The notes: a model not told the origin generated them from the sequence alone. A stretch of DNA of 64,000 bases from Mariniradius saccharolyticus AK6 (GCF_000330725.2 NZ_AMZY02000023.1:1-64000), one strand, 5' to 3'. Counted from the first letter of the stretch, positions 1 to 8,508 are shown. Made by a program: numbers and translations.

Positions 1-18
1 AGGATCAAACTCTCCATA
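1..18 (-). rRNA. rrs: 16S rRNA, 5' end only (partial)
   Basis: The first bases are the reverse complement of the universal start of 16S rRNA (AGAGTTTGATCCT). The gene is read on the minus strand and runs off the left edge, so only its first few nucleotides are present. The exact mature 5' end near position 18-20 is an estimate. Confidence 0.9.
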
Positions 19-212
19 GTATGTTGTCTTTCGGTATCCAATGCCCCGCATCGCGCGGAACACGGTACCGTCGTTATCCTACCGGACCGCCTTAATAAAC
101 GGCCCGTTCCATCCTCATCGTTTCAATGAACTTTTGCGTTGATAGTCCCAATTTTGGGTAACGCATCGTGGATTTTCATCCGCCAAATCCCTTTCCCTTT
201 CGAACAGGACTG
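19..212 (-). other. rRNA operon leader region
   Basis: This stretch lies between the predicted rrn promoter and the 16S start, so it should be transcribed as the rRNA leader. It is GC-richer near the 16S start, with self-complementary stretches around 50-75. On the minus strand it contains AGTTCATTGA (near 123-132), loosely like the boxA/antitermination region seen in rrn leaders; that match is tentative. I see no protein gene. An 84-codon open frame over 176-430 lacks any support. Confidence 0.6.
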
Positions 213-242
213 CAAAGGTAAGAACCTTTTTTATTCAGACAA
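213..242 (-). promoter_or_regulatory. rRNA operon promoter
   Basis: On the minus strand this reads TTG (242-240), a 19-nt spacer, then TACCTTTG (220-213). It matches the Bacteroidota sigma-70-type consensus TTTG/TTG...TAnnTTTG in both elements and in spacing. Transcription would start near 206-209 and run into the 16S gene. Confidence 0.75.
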
Positions 243-386
243 GAGGGAAAATTATTTTTTTTCTTATCCTCGGCAATAATCAGCTTTCCCGTCGATTGGG
301 ATTGCAAATTTGAAAGTCTTTTTTCTAATTCACAAAGACGCATGCTAAAAAAACATTTGAACTCCGCGAAAAACCTGATGCTCAAC

Positions 387-427
387 CAAAAAAAAATCTC
401 GCAACAGCGATAGCCGAAGCGAGATTT
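387..427 (-). terminator. Terminator after the DUF1080 operon
   Basis: AAATCTCGC (394-402) pairs with GCGAGATTT (419-427). On the minus strand the hairpin is followed by a run of T (complement of the A run 388-396). It lies 22 nt past the stop codon of the DUF1080 gene ending at 450, and so separates that operon from the rrn promoter downstream. Confidence 0.75.
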
Positions 428-449
428 CATATCATCTTCATTCTATTTC

Positions 450-1055
450 CTAGAGAGGCTTTAATCGAATGTTCCTCCAATATACTTTAATTCCTCCTCC
501 ATCATGAATTTGAAGCAAAATTCCTCCTTCACCTTTTCCGATTTTTTCATCTGAAAAATCCACCATCTCTAATCCATTTAGATATGAAACAACTCTGTCT
601 CCCTTCACGATAATTTTCATCTCATTCCAATCACCATATTTCAGGGCTTTGTCCTTTTCGGAATCAGGTTTAATCAACCAACCTCTGCCGTAAGATTCAT
701 ATATGCCACCTGTGCTATGGCTGGGCGGGGCAACTTCAACCTGCCATCCCGAAACCTTGGTCCCATCCACTGTGGATCGAATAAAAACACCGCTGTTGCC
801 GTCAGCCTCTTGTTTAAACTCCAATGTGAGTTCAAAATCTTTGTAGTCCTTTTCGGTACCTAGGTATCCATATCCTTTATCTGGGCCACTTTCTGAGATC
901 AAAAGTCCATCCTGAACATACCACTTCTCGGTACCATAGATTTTCCAACCTTTCAAATTCTTGCCATTGAAAAGGGTGATCTCTTTTTTACCTTGGAACG
1001 ACATCGCCAATGCGACTGCCAAGATTCCAAACATTACAATAACTCGATTTTTCAT
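450..1055 (-). CDS. DUF1080 (3-keto-glycoside hydrolase type) secreted protein
   Basis: This is a 201-residue exported protein. Residues 1-21 form a signal peptide without a lipobox Cys. The rest is one concanavalin-like DUF1080 (PF06439) jelly roll. Visible family landmarks are LFNGKNLKGW near 28, GNSGVF at 86-91, GIYESYGRGW from 117, GDWNEMKI at 141-148 and a C-terminal VYWRNIRL strand. Members of this family hydrolyse or otherwise process 3-keto-glycosides made by Gfo/Idh/MocA dehydrogenases. Its start codon overlaps the end of the upstream DUF1080 gene by 4 nt (ATGA), and an oxidoreductase precedes that gene, so the three are probably co-transcribed. The exact substrate cannot be read from sequence. 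Confidence 0.85.
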   Translation of the reverse strand: MKNRVIVMFGILAVALAMSFQGKKEITLFNGKNLKGWKIYGTEKWYVQDGLLISESGPDKGYGYLGTEKDYKDFELTLEFKQEADGNSGVFIRSTVDGTKVSGWQVEVAPPSHSTGGIYESYGRGWLIKPDSEKDKALKYGDWNEMKIIVKGDRVVSYLNGLEMVDFSDEKIGKGEGGILLQIHDGGGIKVYWRNIRLKPL

Positions 1056-1810
1056 AACTGTCTAATTTTAATGTTTTTGAACCAAACTTCACTCCCATGG
1101 TCTTGAAGAGCAATCAACCCCGTCTTCGATTTGGCATAATCGGGAAATGCATCCCATTTTCCGCTATTCCTACGGGTATTCCAATCGTCCGAATAGGGGA
1201 TAAATTCTACCGTTTTCTTACCGTTTAGCCAATAACTAGCGCCATTTTCGGAGAAAATGATCCTCGAATGGTTCCATTCTCCCGCAGGTTTGACCACACC
1301 TTCCAAATCTGGTGTGTACATGGCATAGTCTGCGGCAAGGGACTGCCAGTCTTCCAATGGATCGGCAAAACCCAACTGATCGATCACTTGGTATTCGGGA
1401 CCAGTCTCATAAGGAGCCTTGTATTTGGGGTCTTCCACCACGTGGTAGAATACACCGCTATTGCCACCGGGGGCTATTTTCCAAGTGAACTCCAATTCGA
1501 ACGCTTCAAATTCAAGGGGGGAAAACACGATATCGCCACCGATGTCTCCACCGTCATGCCCCAGTGCTTTGAGCGCGCCGTCTTCAACTGTCCAATTTGA
1601 CGGTAATGAGTCTCCGTTGAAAGCCCTCCAGCCATCAGTATTAACGCCATCAAACAACAACATCCATCCGGCGGATTTTTCATCCTCAGTAAGCGTATTG
1701 TCGGGAACAATTACCTCAGTGACTTCTTCGGTGGCTTCCTCCGCCGGTTTGGGTCCACAGGACCACGCAAGGACAATAAGTCCAACCCAAATCAATTTTG
1801 TTTTTTTCAT
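1052..1810 (-). CDS. DUF1080 lipoprotein (3-keto-glycoside hydrolase type)
   Basis: This is a 252-residue lipoprotein: the signal peptide ends in LAWSC with the lipidated Cys at 18, followed by an acidic Glu/Ala/Val-rich linker to about 40. The DUF1080 domain follows, with LLFDGVNTDGW (51-61), GNSGVFYHV (116-124), GPEYQVID (137-144), GEWNHSRI (177-184) and LQDHG (235-239). It is a distant paralog of the next gene and carries a longer insert around 150-170. It begins 1 nt after the oxidoreductase stop codon and overlaps the following gene by 4 nt. Envelope location suits joint action with the Tat-exported dehydrogenase upstream. The catalytic role is inferred from family knowledge. Confidence 0.87.
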   Translation of the reverse strand: MKKTKLIWVGLIVLAWSCGPKPAEEATEEVTEVIVPDNTLTEDEKSAGWMLLFDGVNTDGWRAFNGDSLPSNWTVEDGALKALGHDGGDIGGDIVFSPLEFEAFELEFTWKIAPGGNSGVFYHVVEDPKYKAPYETGPEYQVIDQLGFADPLEDWQSLAADYAMYTPDLEGVVKPAGEWNHSRIIFSENGASYWLNGKKTVEFIPYSDDWNTRRNSGKWDAFPDYAKSKTGLIALQDHGSEVWFKNIKIRQL

Positions 1811-1811
1811 A

Positions 1812-3158
1812 TCAAATCAATTTCATGTTTACTGGATCCCAATTGATAAACTTGTTTTGGAAATAGCTGTCATTGCAAAGCAAAGCTGGCGCTGCGGCCC
1901 TGAACCCAAAGACCGGATCTTCAGCCACTGTGCCCCCAGTCCTAATCGCCTGGAACCAATTACCGAAATGGTCATAATGCGCTCCTTTCCATGATCGCTC
2001 CGCTGAATATACCAACTCCTTCGGCGGAAGGATTTTAGCTCTGGATTCTGTGTCTCCGCGAAGGCGGGCCTGTTCCTGAAGAAAAGGATCGTCACTTGCA
2101 CCAGTCTGGTTCATTTTGACCACGACTTCCTCCCACTTGACATCCATAGAACCTTTTGTCCCGACGATTCTCAAATAAGTCGTCCCACTGGTACCATCCA
2201 CAAAGTTGCAACGAAGGGAAAGATTAAATCCTTTGTGCTCTTTGCTGTCGGGATAATCAAAAGTGCCCAATAGTACATCGGGAACCTCTCTCCCATCCTT
2301 CCAATATCTCAATCCACCCATCGCGGAGATTTTGTTTGGCCCCATGGAATTTGTGATAAAATGAAGGCTGGAAAACAAATGGACAAATAAGTCACCGGAC
2401 ATGCCCGTGCCATAATCCAAATAATTTCTCCAACGGAAAAACCGCATCGGGTCCCAAACGCGATTGTTTGTATTGGAAATATAGCGCTTCCAATCCACGG
2501 TTTGTTCGTTTCCGTCGGTTGGGATATTGTATTGCCAGGCACCTTCGGGTGACATCCTCGCCCAAAAGCCCTCAGCATATACCAGATCCCCAATAGCGCC
2601 CTCGGCGAGCAATTGCTTGGCTTTTTCATTTCCCAATGAAGAGACCCCTTGGCTTCCCACGACCATCACCTTGCCGGATTTTTTCCAAGCATTGACCACC
2701 TCCATACCTTCCCTTACGGAATGGACCATGGGCTTTTCGCAATACACGTGCTTGCCGGCATTTAAGGCATCGATGCTGATTTGCTTGTGCCAATGGTCCG
2801 GAGTAGCGATGATGACGGCATCGATATCCTTCCTTTTGAGTAGATCGATATGGTCCTTGGTGGTAAAAAGGTGATCACCCCAACGTTTTTTGGCAGATTC
2901 GAGTCTGCCAGAATACAAGTCACACACTGCGACCAACTGGACATTTGCATGACGAAGGGCTGAATTGGTATCCTCTGTCCCCATAATACCGGCACCGATT
3001 AATGCCAATCGAATAGGTTGGTCATTTTCTGACGAGCCTTCACTCCTTGCCAAAGTCTGTTGGGCTAATGATTCCTGCGAAAAAGCCATGTCGCCCAATG
3101 CAGCCACTGCCCCAGTAGCGCCAAGCTTTTTGAGGAAGTTCCTTCGATTCTGTTTCAT
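1812..3158 (-). CDS. Gfo/Idh/MocA family oxidoreductase, Tat-exported
   Basis: A 448-residue NAD(P)-dependent sugar dehydrogenase-like protein. I chose the ATG at 3158 because it puts a Tat signal (RRNFLKK at 5-11 plus an Ala-rich stretch) at the N terminus; a GTG six codons upstream is also open. The Rossmann motif LIGAGIMG lies near 53-60 and the family signature CEKP near 140-143, followed by the alpha/beta C-terminal domain. Tat export implies folding with cofactor before crossing the membrane. It heads an operon with two DUF1080 proteins. That pairing is known from pathways that oxidise a glycoside at C3 and then cleave the 3-keto product. The substrate is unknown. Confidence 0.9.
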   Translation of the reverse strand: MKQNRRNFLKKLGATGAVAALGDMAFSQESLAQQTLARSEGSSENDQPIRLALIGAGIMGTEDTNSALRHANVQLVAVCDLYSGRLESAKKRWGDHLFTTKDHIDLLKRKDIDAVIIATPDHWHKQISIDALNAGKHVYCEKPMVHSVREGMEVVNAWKKSGKVMVVGSQGVSSLGNEKAKQLLAEGAIGDLVYAEGFWARMSPEGAWQYNIPTDGNEQTVDWKRYISNTNNRVWDPMRFFRWRNYLDYGTGMSGDLFVHLFSSLHFITNSMGPNKISAMGGLRYWKDGREVPDVLLGTFDYPDSKEHKGFNLSLRCNFVDGTSGTTYLRIVGTKGSMDVKWEEVVVKMNQTGASDDPFLQEQARLRGDTESRAKILPPKELVYSAERSWKGAHYDHFGNWFQAIRTGGTVAEDPVFGFRAAAPALLCNDSYFQNKFINWDPVNMKLI

Positions 3159-3273
3159 TGATTTTGGGTTGTGCACGTATGATTGAGCTTCAAAAGTTAA
3201 TTGAAAATTTTAAAAAAGTCTTGGACAATGATTGATAATTTTATGAACGGGACTTTGGCCTGCCGATCCTTCT

Positions 3274-4035
3274 TCAAAAAGTTTCGAAATATTTTGCAGA
3301 CCTCAGCAAACGGCTTCCATACCAAGAGAACATTTCGCCGTCGACGATTCTGATGTTGGATTTGGGTAAAATATCCCTGAATACGGTCAAATGCTTCTCC
3401 CTAAATGGAAATGGTTCTGAGCTCAACAAGAGGTAATCAGGATTAAGCTGGAACAAATCCTCCTTTCTGATTTCAGGATACCTGCGTTGTTGAATAATAT
3501 TTTTGAATCCAGCCTTTTCCAGCATAGAGTCGATATACGTATCGGAACCGACGGCAATCAATGGTTCGTTCCAAATGAGATAGACGGCTGTGCCTTTGAA
3601 ATGGAAATCCTTATCCAAACCTTTTCTGATATCAGCCACGATTTGGCTGGCTATTGGAATCGAACCCGTCATTTCGCCCAAACTCAAAATCATTTGATAG
3701 GCATCCTCCAAGTTATTGATGTCACTGATCCAAACCGGATATTTTCCCGCGAGTTTTTCTATGCCCTCTTTGTAATTTTCCTCTTTGTTGGCAATGATCA
3801 AATCCGGCCGAAGTGCGTCAATCTTATCAAAATGAAAGTTTTTTGTTCCACCAATGACCACCTTCTCTTTTTTCAATCCATTTGGATGCACACAAAACTT
3901 TGTAATCCCCACAAGCTTGTCCCTCAATCCCAAATCCACCAGCAACTCTGTCTGTGAGGGTACCAAAGAAATGATGCGGTTTGGCGGACCAGGTAGGGCA
4001 ATGGTCCGCTGGAGTTGATCAATAAATTGGGGCAC
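3274..4035 (-). CDS. Helical-backbone metal/cobalamin receptor-like protein
   Basis: This 253-residue protein has the fold of ABC-transporter substrate-binding proteins of the BtuF/FhuD type (Peripla_BP_2). It begins with the typical RIISLVPSQTELLVDLGL segment, has a DLIIANKEEN strand near 95, a central helix and a C-terminal lobe with DYLLLSSEPFPF. It has no signal peptide or lipobox, and its best start is a GTG (4035). It may therefore act in the cytoplasm, or its real start was missed. No ABC permease or ATPase gene lies beside it. Binding of cobalamin or metal is only a family-based guess. Confidence 0.75.
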   Translation of the reverse strand: MPQFIDQLQRTIALPGPPNRIISLVPSQTELLVDLGLRDKLVGITKFCVHPNGLKKEKVVIGGTKNFHFDKIDALRPDLIIANKEENYKEGIEKLAGKYPVWISDINNLEDAYQMILSLGEMTGSIPIASQIVADIRKGLDKDFHFKGTAVYLIWNEPLIAVGSDTYIDSMLEKAGFKNIIQQRRYPEIRKEDLFQLNPDYLLLSSEPFPFREKHLTVFRDILPKSNIRIVDGEMFSWYGSRLLRSAKYFETF

Positions 4036-4134
4036 TTCGTGGGGAGTTATTGGTTGATCGGTTATTGAGTAAATGTTAAATCGATTGAGAAGATGACTTT
4101 GACTTCCGCCTTATAATTTTATCAACCAATACCA
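4036..4134. repeat. Short intergenic copies of the AGTTATTG repeat
   Basis: The gap between two minus-strand genes contains an exact AGTTATTG at 4045-4052, a near copy GGTTATTG at 4060-4067, and an inverted degenerate copy (complement of AGTTAATGGTATTGG) at 4126-4140. The same octamer forms the tandem array at 5214-5301. Confidence 0.6.
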
Positions 4135-5205
4135 TTAACTAATATATCGGAAATCAAAACCTGGATCAAACTCAACCAAGAACCGGTACATCAGTTCGAT
4201 CACATTGTCGATATCGGTCTTGCTGGCAGTTTCTACAGTAGTGTGCATGTACTTCAGCGGCAATGAAATCAGTGCTGCCGGCACGCCTTCATTTGAATAG
4301 GCGAAGGCATCTGTATCAGTCCCCGTACTTCTTGAAGCGGCTGCCCGCTGGAAGGGAACATTGTTCTTTTTGGCTGTTTCAATGATCAAATCCAACAATT
4401 TCTTGTGCACTGCCGCGCCGTATGTCAACACAGGTCCATTCCCTGCTATTTGCTCCCCGCTACTGATTTTGCTGTAAAGCGGGGCGGTGGTGTCATGGCA
4501 CACATCGGTGATAATCGCTACGTTGGGCTTGATCCGTGCCGCAATCATTTCGGCACCACGTAGACCGATTTCCTCCTGCACCGCGTTGACCACATAAAGG
4601 CCGAAAGGAAGCTTAACGTTGTTTTCTTTGATTTTCCGGGCAACCTGCGCAATCATATAGCCTCCGATTCTATTGTCGAGCGCACGTCCTGATAGAAATT
4701 TCCCGTTGAGTTCCTGTAACTCATCCTTGAATGTGATCACACAGCCGACGTGTATCCCCATTGCCTCCACTTCGGCCTTGTTGCGGGCTCCCACGTCAAT
4801 GAAAATGTTGTCGAGGGTCGGGGATTCTTCTTTCCCCTCTTTTCTAACATGGATCGCAGGCCAACCAAAAACTCCGGGTACAATCCCCTTGTCGGTATGG
4901 ATATTGACGCGCATGGAGGGCGCTATCATGTGGTCCGAGCCGCCGTTTCTCCGCACGTATATATAGCCGTCGGAGTTGATGTAGTTAACAAACCAAGAAA
5001 TCTCATCTGCATGGGCCTCGATTACAACCTTGAAAGGATGTCCCGGATTGACCACGCCCACAGCCGTGCCATAATTGTCCGTAAAGTAGGTATCCACGAA
5101 AGGTTTCACGTACTCCAGCCAAATCTGCTGGCCTGATGCCTCAAAGCCGGTTGGCGAGGCGTTGTTGAGGTAGGTGTAGAGGAAGTGGGTGGGGGAGGGT
5201 TGCAT
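4135..5205 (-). CDS. M42 family metallopeptidase (aminopeptidase)
   Basis: A 356-residue cytoplasmic di-metal aminopeptidase of the M42 (glutamyl aminopeptidase/FrvX/TET) family; its length is normal for the family. Visible metal and catalytic elements are the AHADE motif (His65, Asp67), GRALDNRIGG (the bridging Asp), VQEEIGLRGAE (catalytic Glu and metal Glu) and a C-terminal MHTTVE (metal His). M42 enzymes form large tetrahedral assemblies that trim short peptides. The start ATG at 5205 is the first in frame. It stands alone, flanked on both sides by AGTTATTG-type repeats. Confidence 0.9.
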   Translation of the reverse strand: MQPSPTHFLYTYLNNASPTGFEASGQQIWLEYVKPFVDTYFTDNYGTAVGVVNPGHPFKVVIEAHADEISWFVNYINSDGYIYVRRNGGSDHMIAPSMRVNIHTDKGIVPGVFGWPAIHVRKEGKEESPTLDNIFIDVGARNKAEVEAMGIHVGCVITFKDELQELNGKFLSGRALDNRIGGYMIAQVARKIKENNVKLPFGLYVVNAVQEEIGLRGAEMIAARIKPNVAIITDVCHDTTAPLYSKISSGEQIAGNGPVLTYGAAVHKKLLDLIIETAKKNNVPFQRAAASRSTGTDTDAFAYSNEGVPAALISLPLKYMHTTVETASKTDIDNVIELMYRFLVEFDPGFDFRYIS

Positions 5206-5213
5206 TTAGGAAT

Positions 5214-5301
5214 AGTTATTGAGTTATTGAGTTATTGAGTTATTGAGTTATTGAGTTATTGAGTTATTGAGTTATTGAGTTATTGAGTTATTGAGTTATT
5301 G
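5214..5301 (+). repeat. Perfect 11-copy tandem array of AGTTATTG
   Basis: Eleven uninterrupted, identical 8-nt units run from 5214 to 5301 (88 nt), ending at the start of unrelated sequence GCCCGCC. It lies just upstream (minus sense) of the M42 peptidase start and just downstream of the S23 protein gene. Perfect identity suggests recent slippage expansion. Single copies of the octamer occur in several other gaps of this window. Confidence 0.97.
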
Positions 5302-5316
5302 CCCGCCTTTTTTGGC

Positions 5317-5694
5317 TTAAGATGCTCCATTTTTTACCTTGTTCAAATAGAAGATGTATCCATTCAACAGCCTCAGGCATTCGTCGTGCAATAATCGAAA
5401 CGCTTTGAGCTCCTCTGGATCGATTAACCCCTCGTCTGACGAAATAATCATGTGGTCGAGAGTTTCCTGAAGGGAACCCCTTGCGATTCTGCAAAACTGG
5501 ATATTCTCCTGATAAAAATATCTACCGTAGCCTTCAGCAAGGTTGTTTGTTATTGATCTACTTGATCTCTTCATCTGGCTCATAAGGCCAAATTTTTCCT
5601 CAGCTGGGAGTCTTTTACAAATCTTCCACACGAAAAGCCTAACCTCTCTGGCTTTCTTCCATACTTCCAAATCTTCAAATGAAACCACCTTCAT
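5317..5694 (-). CDS. Four-helix-bundle protein, S23/23S rRNA intervening-sequence family
   Basis: This 125-residue protein matches the small four-helix-bundle family first described as encoded in 23S rRNA intervening sequences. Visible are the FEDLEVWKKAREV N terminus, the QMKRSSRSITNNLAEGYGR second helix, and the RGSLQETLDHM third helix with conserved Glu-Thr. Its role is unknown; in many Bacteroidota genomes family members sit free in intergenic regions, as here. It is bracketed by AGTTATTG repeats: the tandem array on one side and inverted copies (5757-5780) on the other. It lies about 5.3 kb from the rRNA gene at the left edge and is not inside it. A TACCTTTG box at 5800-5793 could drive it. 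Confidence 0.88.
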   Translation of the reverse strand: MKVVSFEDLEVWKKAREVRLFVWKICKRLPAEEKFGLMSQMKRSSRSITNNLAEGYGRYFYQENIQFCRIARGSLQETLDHMIISSDEGLIDPEELKAFRLLHDECLRLLNGYIFYLNKVKNGAS

Positions 5695-5756
5695 TTCATA
5701 TACTTCTCCAAAAATTCAAGTTTGCTACTTAAAGATATCCCCTCCACAAAACGAAC

Positions 5757-5787
5757 CAATAACTTAATTATCTAATAACTAAATTAC
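5757..5787 (-). repeat. Inverted copies of the AGTTATTG repeat
   Basis: CAATAACT (5757-5764) is the exact reverse complement of AGTTATTG, and TAATAACT (5773-5780) is a near copy. They lie on the far side of the S23-family gene from the 11-copy array and in opposite orientation, so the gene is bracketed by inverted repeats of the same motif. Confidence 0.6.
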
Positions 5788-5789
5788 TT

Positions 5790-7373
5790 CTACAAAGGTA
5801 TATTTCCATGCTTCTTACTTGGCAGCTTGTCCACTTTGTTTTCGAGCATTTTGAAACCCCGGATGAGTTTCTCGCGGGTTTCGGAAGGAATGATCACTTC
5901 GTCGATGAAGCCGCGGTGGGCGGCACGGTAGGGATTGGCAAATTTTGCGGTGTACTCGTCGATTTTCTCCTGGAGCTTGGTTTCCGGATTTTCCGCTTCG
6001 GCGATTTCTTTTTTGAAAATGATTTCAGCGGCACCCTTTGCGCCCATGACAGCGATTTCAGCGGTAGGCCAAGCAAAGTTGAGATCGGCGCCGATATGCT
6101 TGGAATTCATCACATCGTAGGCGCCGCCGTAGGCTTTCCGCGTAATCACGGTGATGCGAGGAACCGTCGCTTCGGAAAACGCATACAGCAGTTTCGCTCC
6201 ATTGGTGATGATGCCGTTCCACTCTTGGTCAGTACCGGGCAGGAACCCGGGCACATCGACCAAAACCAGTAGCGGCACATTGAATGAATCGCAAAACCGC
6301 ACAAATCTCGCAGCCTTGACGGAAGCGTGATTATCCAATACGCCCGCCAGGGATTGTGGTTGGTTACCTACGATGCCTATGCTTCTGCCAGCCAATCGAG
6401 CAAAACCCACTACGATATTGTCCGCATAGTTTTTGTGTACTTCCAAAAAGGAATTTTCATCCGTAATCCCTTCGATCACTTCCCTGATATCATAGGGATG
6501 GTTGGGATTGTCAGGGACTATTTTGTCCAAAACAGGCCTTGATTCATCCTCTTTCAATTCATATTGATACACTGGGGCCTCGTCCTCGCAATTTTGTGGG
6601 ATATAACTGAGCAGCTTTTTGATATGCTGGATGCAGTCGAGTTCATTGGCGCAGGCAAAATGCGTCACGCCGCTTTTGGTACTATGGGTACTTGCTCCTC
6701 CCAATTCCTCCGCCGTGACTGTTTCCTGGGTGACCGTTTTCACCACGTTGGGACCGGTCACAAACATGTAGGAAGTATTCTCCACCATCAGGATAAAGTC
6801 CGTGATCGCAGGCGAATAAACTGCCCCGCCGGCGCATGGCCCCATAATGGCCGAAATTTGAGGAATAACGCCAGATGCCAGCGTATTTCGATAAAAGATA
6901 TCCGCATAGCCTCCCAAAGAGACTACTCCTTCCTGTATCCTGGCTCCGCCGGAATCATTCAAGCCAATCACGGGTGCGCCGTTTTTCATGGCCATGTCCA
7001 TGATTTTGCAGATTTTTTCCGCATGGGTCTCGGAGAGCGAGCCACCAAATACGGTAAAGTCTTGGGAATAGACGTAAACCAATCTGCCATTGATCTCACC
7101 ATACCCGGTCACAACCCCATCTCCCAAATAGTGCTCCTTGTCCAACCCAAAGTCCTTCGCCCGGTGCATCACAAACTTGTCGATTTCCTGAAAAGTCCCT
7201 TCGTCCAGCAATAGGTGGATACGCTCCCTGGCCGTAAGTTTCCCTTTCTGGTGCTGTGCGGCAATTCTTTTCTCACCGCCGCCTACAAGGGCCTCCTCAT
7301 TTTTCTTCTTCAAAAGTTCCAATTTCTCCACGTTGCCGGGAAGGGTATACAGGCCTTTGATATTGCTGTCCAT
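5790..7373 (-). CDS. Acyl-CoA carboxylase carboxyl transferase (beta) subunit
   Basis: A 527-residue carboxyl transferase of the propionyl-/methylmalonyl-CoA carboxylase beta family, the usual full length. It has two crotonase-like halves. The N-terminal half carries the KLTARERI and [11 protein letters not shown] segments and the [10 protein letters not shown] and [12 protein letters not shown] oxyanion-hole motifs. The C-terminal half has [14 protein letters not shown] and [11 protein letters not shown]. It would move carboxyl from biotin to propionyl-CoA or a related acyl-CoA in the cytoplasm. No biotin carboxylase/BCCP partner is adjacent, so its holoenzyme partner must be encoded elsewhere. 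It appears monocistronic, with a TATATTTG promoter 27 nt before the ATG. The exact substrate is uncertain. Confidence 0.93.
   Translation of the reverse strand: MDSNIKGLYTLPGNVEKLELLKKKNEEALVGGGEKRIAAQHQKGKLTARERIHLLLDEGTFQEIDKFVMHRAKDFGLDKEHYLGDGVVTGYGEINGRLVYVYSQDFTVFGGSLSETHAEKICKIMDMAMKNGAPVIGLNDSGGARIQEGVVSLGGYADIFYRNTLASGVIPQISAIMGPCAGGAVYSPAITDFILMVENTSYMFVTGPNVVKTVTQETVTAEELGGASTHSTKSGVTHFACANELDCIQHIKKLLSYIPQNCEDEAPVYQYELKEDESRPVLDKIVPDNPNHPYDIREVIEGITDENSFLEVHKNYADNIVVGFARLAGRSIGIVGNQPQSLAGVLDNHASVKAARFVRFCDSFNVPLLVLVDVPGFLPGTDQEWNGIITNGAKLLYAFSEATVPRITVITRKAYGGAYDVMNSKHIGADLNFAWPTAEIAVMGAKGAAEIIFKKEIAEAENPETKLQEKIDEYTAKFANPYRAAHRGFIDEVIIPSETREKLIRGFKMLENKVDKLPSKKHGNIPL
5793..5800 (-). 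promoter_or_regulatory. Possible promoter of the S23-family gene
   Basis: The minus strand reads TACCTTTG, a perfect Bacteroidota -7 box, overlapping the last codons of the upstream carboxyl transferase gene. I see no convincing -33 element at the right distance. The predicted transcript would have a leader of about 90 nt before the S23-family ATG at 5694. Confidence 0.35.
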
Positions 7374-7399
7374 AGGGTCTAAAGTTATTTTGGAAAAGC

Positions 7400-7407
7400 C
7401 AAATATA
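7400..7407 (-). promoter_or_regulatory. Promoter of the carboxyl transferase gene
   Basis: The minus strand reads TATATTTG, a perfect TAnnTTTG box, ending 26 nt upstream of the ATG at 7373. A T-rich stretch about 19 nt further upstream may serve as the -33 element. Confidence 0.55.
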
Positions 7408-7532
7408 AGGATGCATGCCCATGCGGGAAAATTTTTTTCGGGGCCAGAAGAAAGGGCTTTTTTTGCAAAAAATTCTTGATGAGGGATTTAGAATAAACTT
7501 TCTATATTCGCCCATCGAAATTTTAAGCCTCC

Positions 7533-8489
7533 ATGATTACTAAAAAGGCAGCCATCATCGACATGGGTACCAATACTTTTCACCTTGTATTGGTTGAGTT
7601 GTTTGAAGACCATTTCCACACAATTTACAAGGAGAAAATCCCGGTCAAAATCGGGCAGGGAGGCATTAGCCGTAACACGATCCATCCTGATGCCCGAAAA
7701 AGGGCCCTTCATACCTTGCAACATTTCAAGAACCTCATTGATGGCGAATCCATTACTGAGGTTTTTGCTTTTGCGACCTCCGGCGTGAGAAATGCCGACA
7801 ATGGGGCAGAATTTGTCACCGAGATTAAAGATCGATTCGGAATCGATGTCCAAGTGATCGACGGTATCCAGGAGGCTCAAATGATCTATGAAGGGATTCG
7901 CCTGAGTGGATCATTGAATGGTCAGATTGCCTTGATGATGGACATAGGCGGCGGTTCGGTAGAGTTTATTATCGGCAATTCTAATGAAGCCCTTTGGAAA
8001 CAGAGTTTCGAAATCGGTGGCCAAAGGATGTTGGATTTGTTCCATTACCACGATCCTATTTTGGGGGAGGAAGTAGAGAACCTCACTACCTATTTGGAGG
8101 AAAAGCTTGTGCCATTGGTTGAAGCAATCCACTACTACGGACCGACTGGTTTGGTTGGTGCTTCAGGAACTTTTGATACACTCACCGACATCTACTACGC
8201 GTCCCTACAGCAATCCAAATCACGGGACCAGCAAACATTCCAATTGCCAAGGGAAGAATTTGAACGCATTGCCCAACAACTGCTCACGCTCAACAAAGAA
8301 GAAAGACTCAATATCCCAGGAATGATCCCGATGCGTGTGGATATGATCGTGGTGGCCTCGTGCCTGATCGAATACATCCTGAAGTTTGTCCCAGTCGATA
8401 CCTTGATTTGTTCCAGCTTCGCCTTGAAGGAAGGAGCGATTTCCCGATTGATGGGAAAGCATTCGTTAGCCCCTGTCACGACTCGATAG
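7533..8489 (+). CDS. Ppx/GppA family phosphatase (exopolyphosphatase-like)
   Basis: A 318-residue ASKHA-fold phosphatase acting on polyphosphate and/or pppGpp. It corresponds to the N-terminal catalytic portion only; longer homologs carry an extra C-terminal HD domain. Visible phosphate-loop motifs are AAIIDMGTNTFHLV (phosphate 1), ATSGVRNADNG, MMDIGGGSVEF (phosphate 2) and VGASGTFDTL. It is cytoplasmic. It is divergent from the carboxyl transferase gene, with a TATATTCG box (7503-7510) that is one base off consensus 22 nt before the ATG. The dehydrogenase gene follows closely and may be co-transcribed. Confidence 0.9.
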   Translation: MITKKAAIIDMGTNTFHLVLVELFEDHFHTIYKEKIPVKIGQGGISRNTIHPDARKRALHTLQHFKNLIDGESITEVFAFATSGVRNADNGAEFVTEIKDRFGIDVQVIDGIQEAQMIYEGIRLSGSLNGQIALMMDIGGGSVEFIIGNSNEALWKQSFEIGGQRMLDLFHYHDPILGEEVENLTTYLEEKLVPLVEAIHYYGPTGLVGASGTFDTLTDIYYASLQQSKSRDQQTFQLPREEFERIAQQLLTLNKEERLNIPGMIPMRVDMIVVASCLIEYILKFVPVDTLICSSFALKEGAISRLMGKHSLAPVTTR

Positions 8490-8508
8490 AATTTAAGAAT
8501 TGAATCGC

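Noticed and set aside
176-430. 84-codon open frame on the minus strand in the rrn upstream region
   Set aside because: It covers the rrn promoter and the terminator hairpin at 387-427, and its product has no plausible features.
5214-5301. CRISPR array
   Set aside because: The octamers are contiguous with no spacers, and no cas genes are present.
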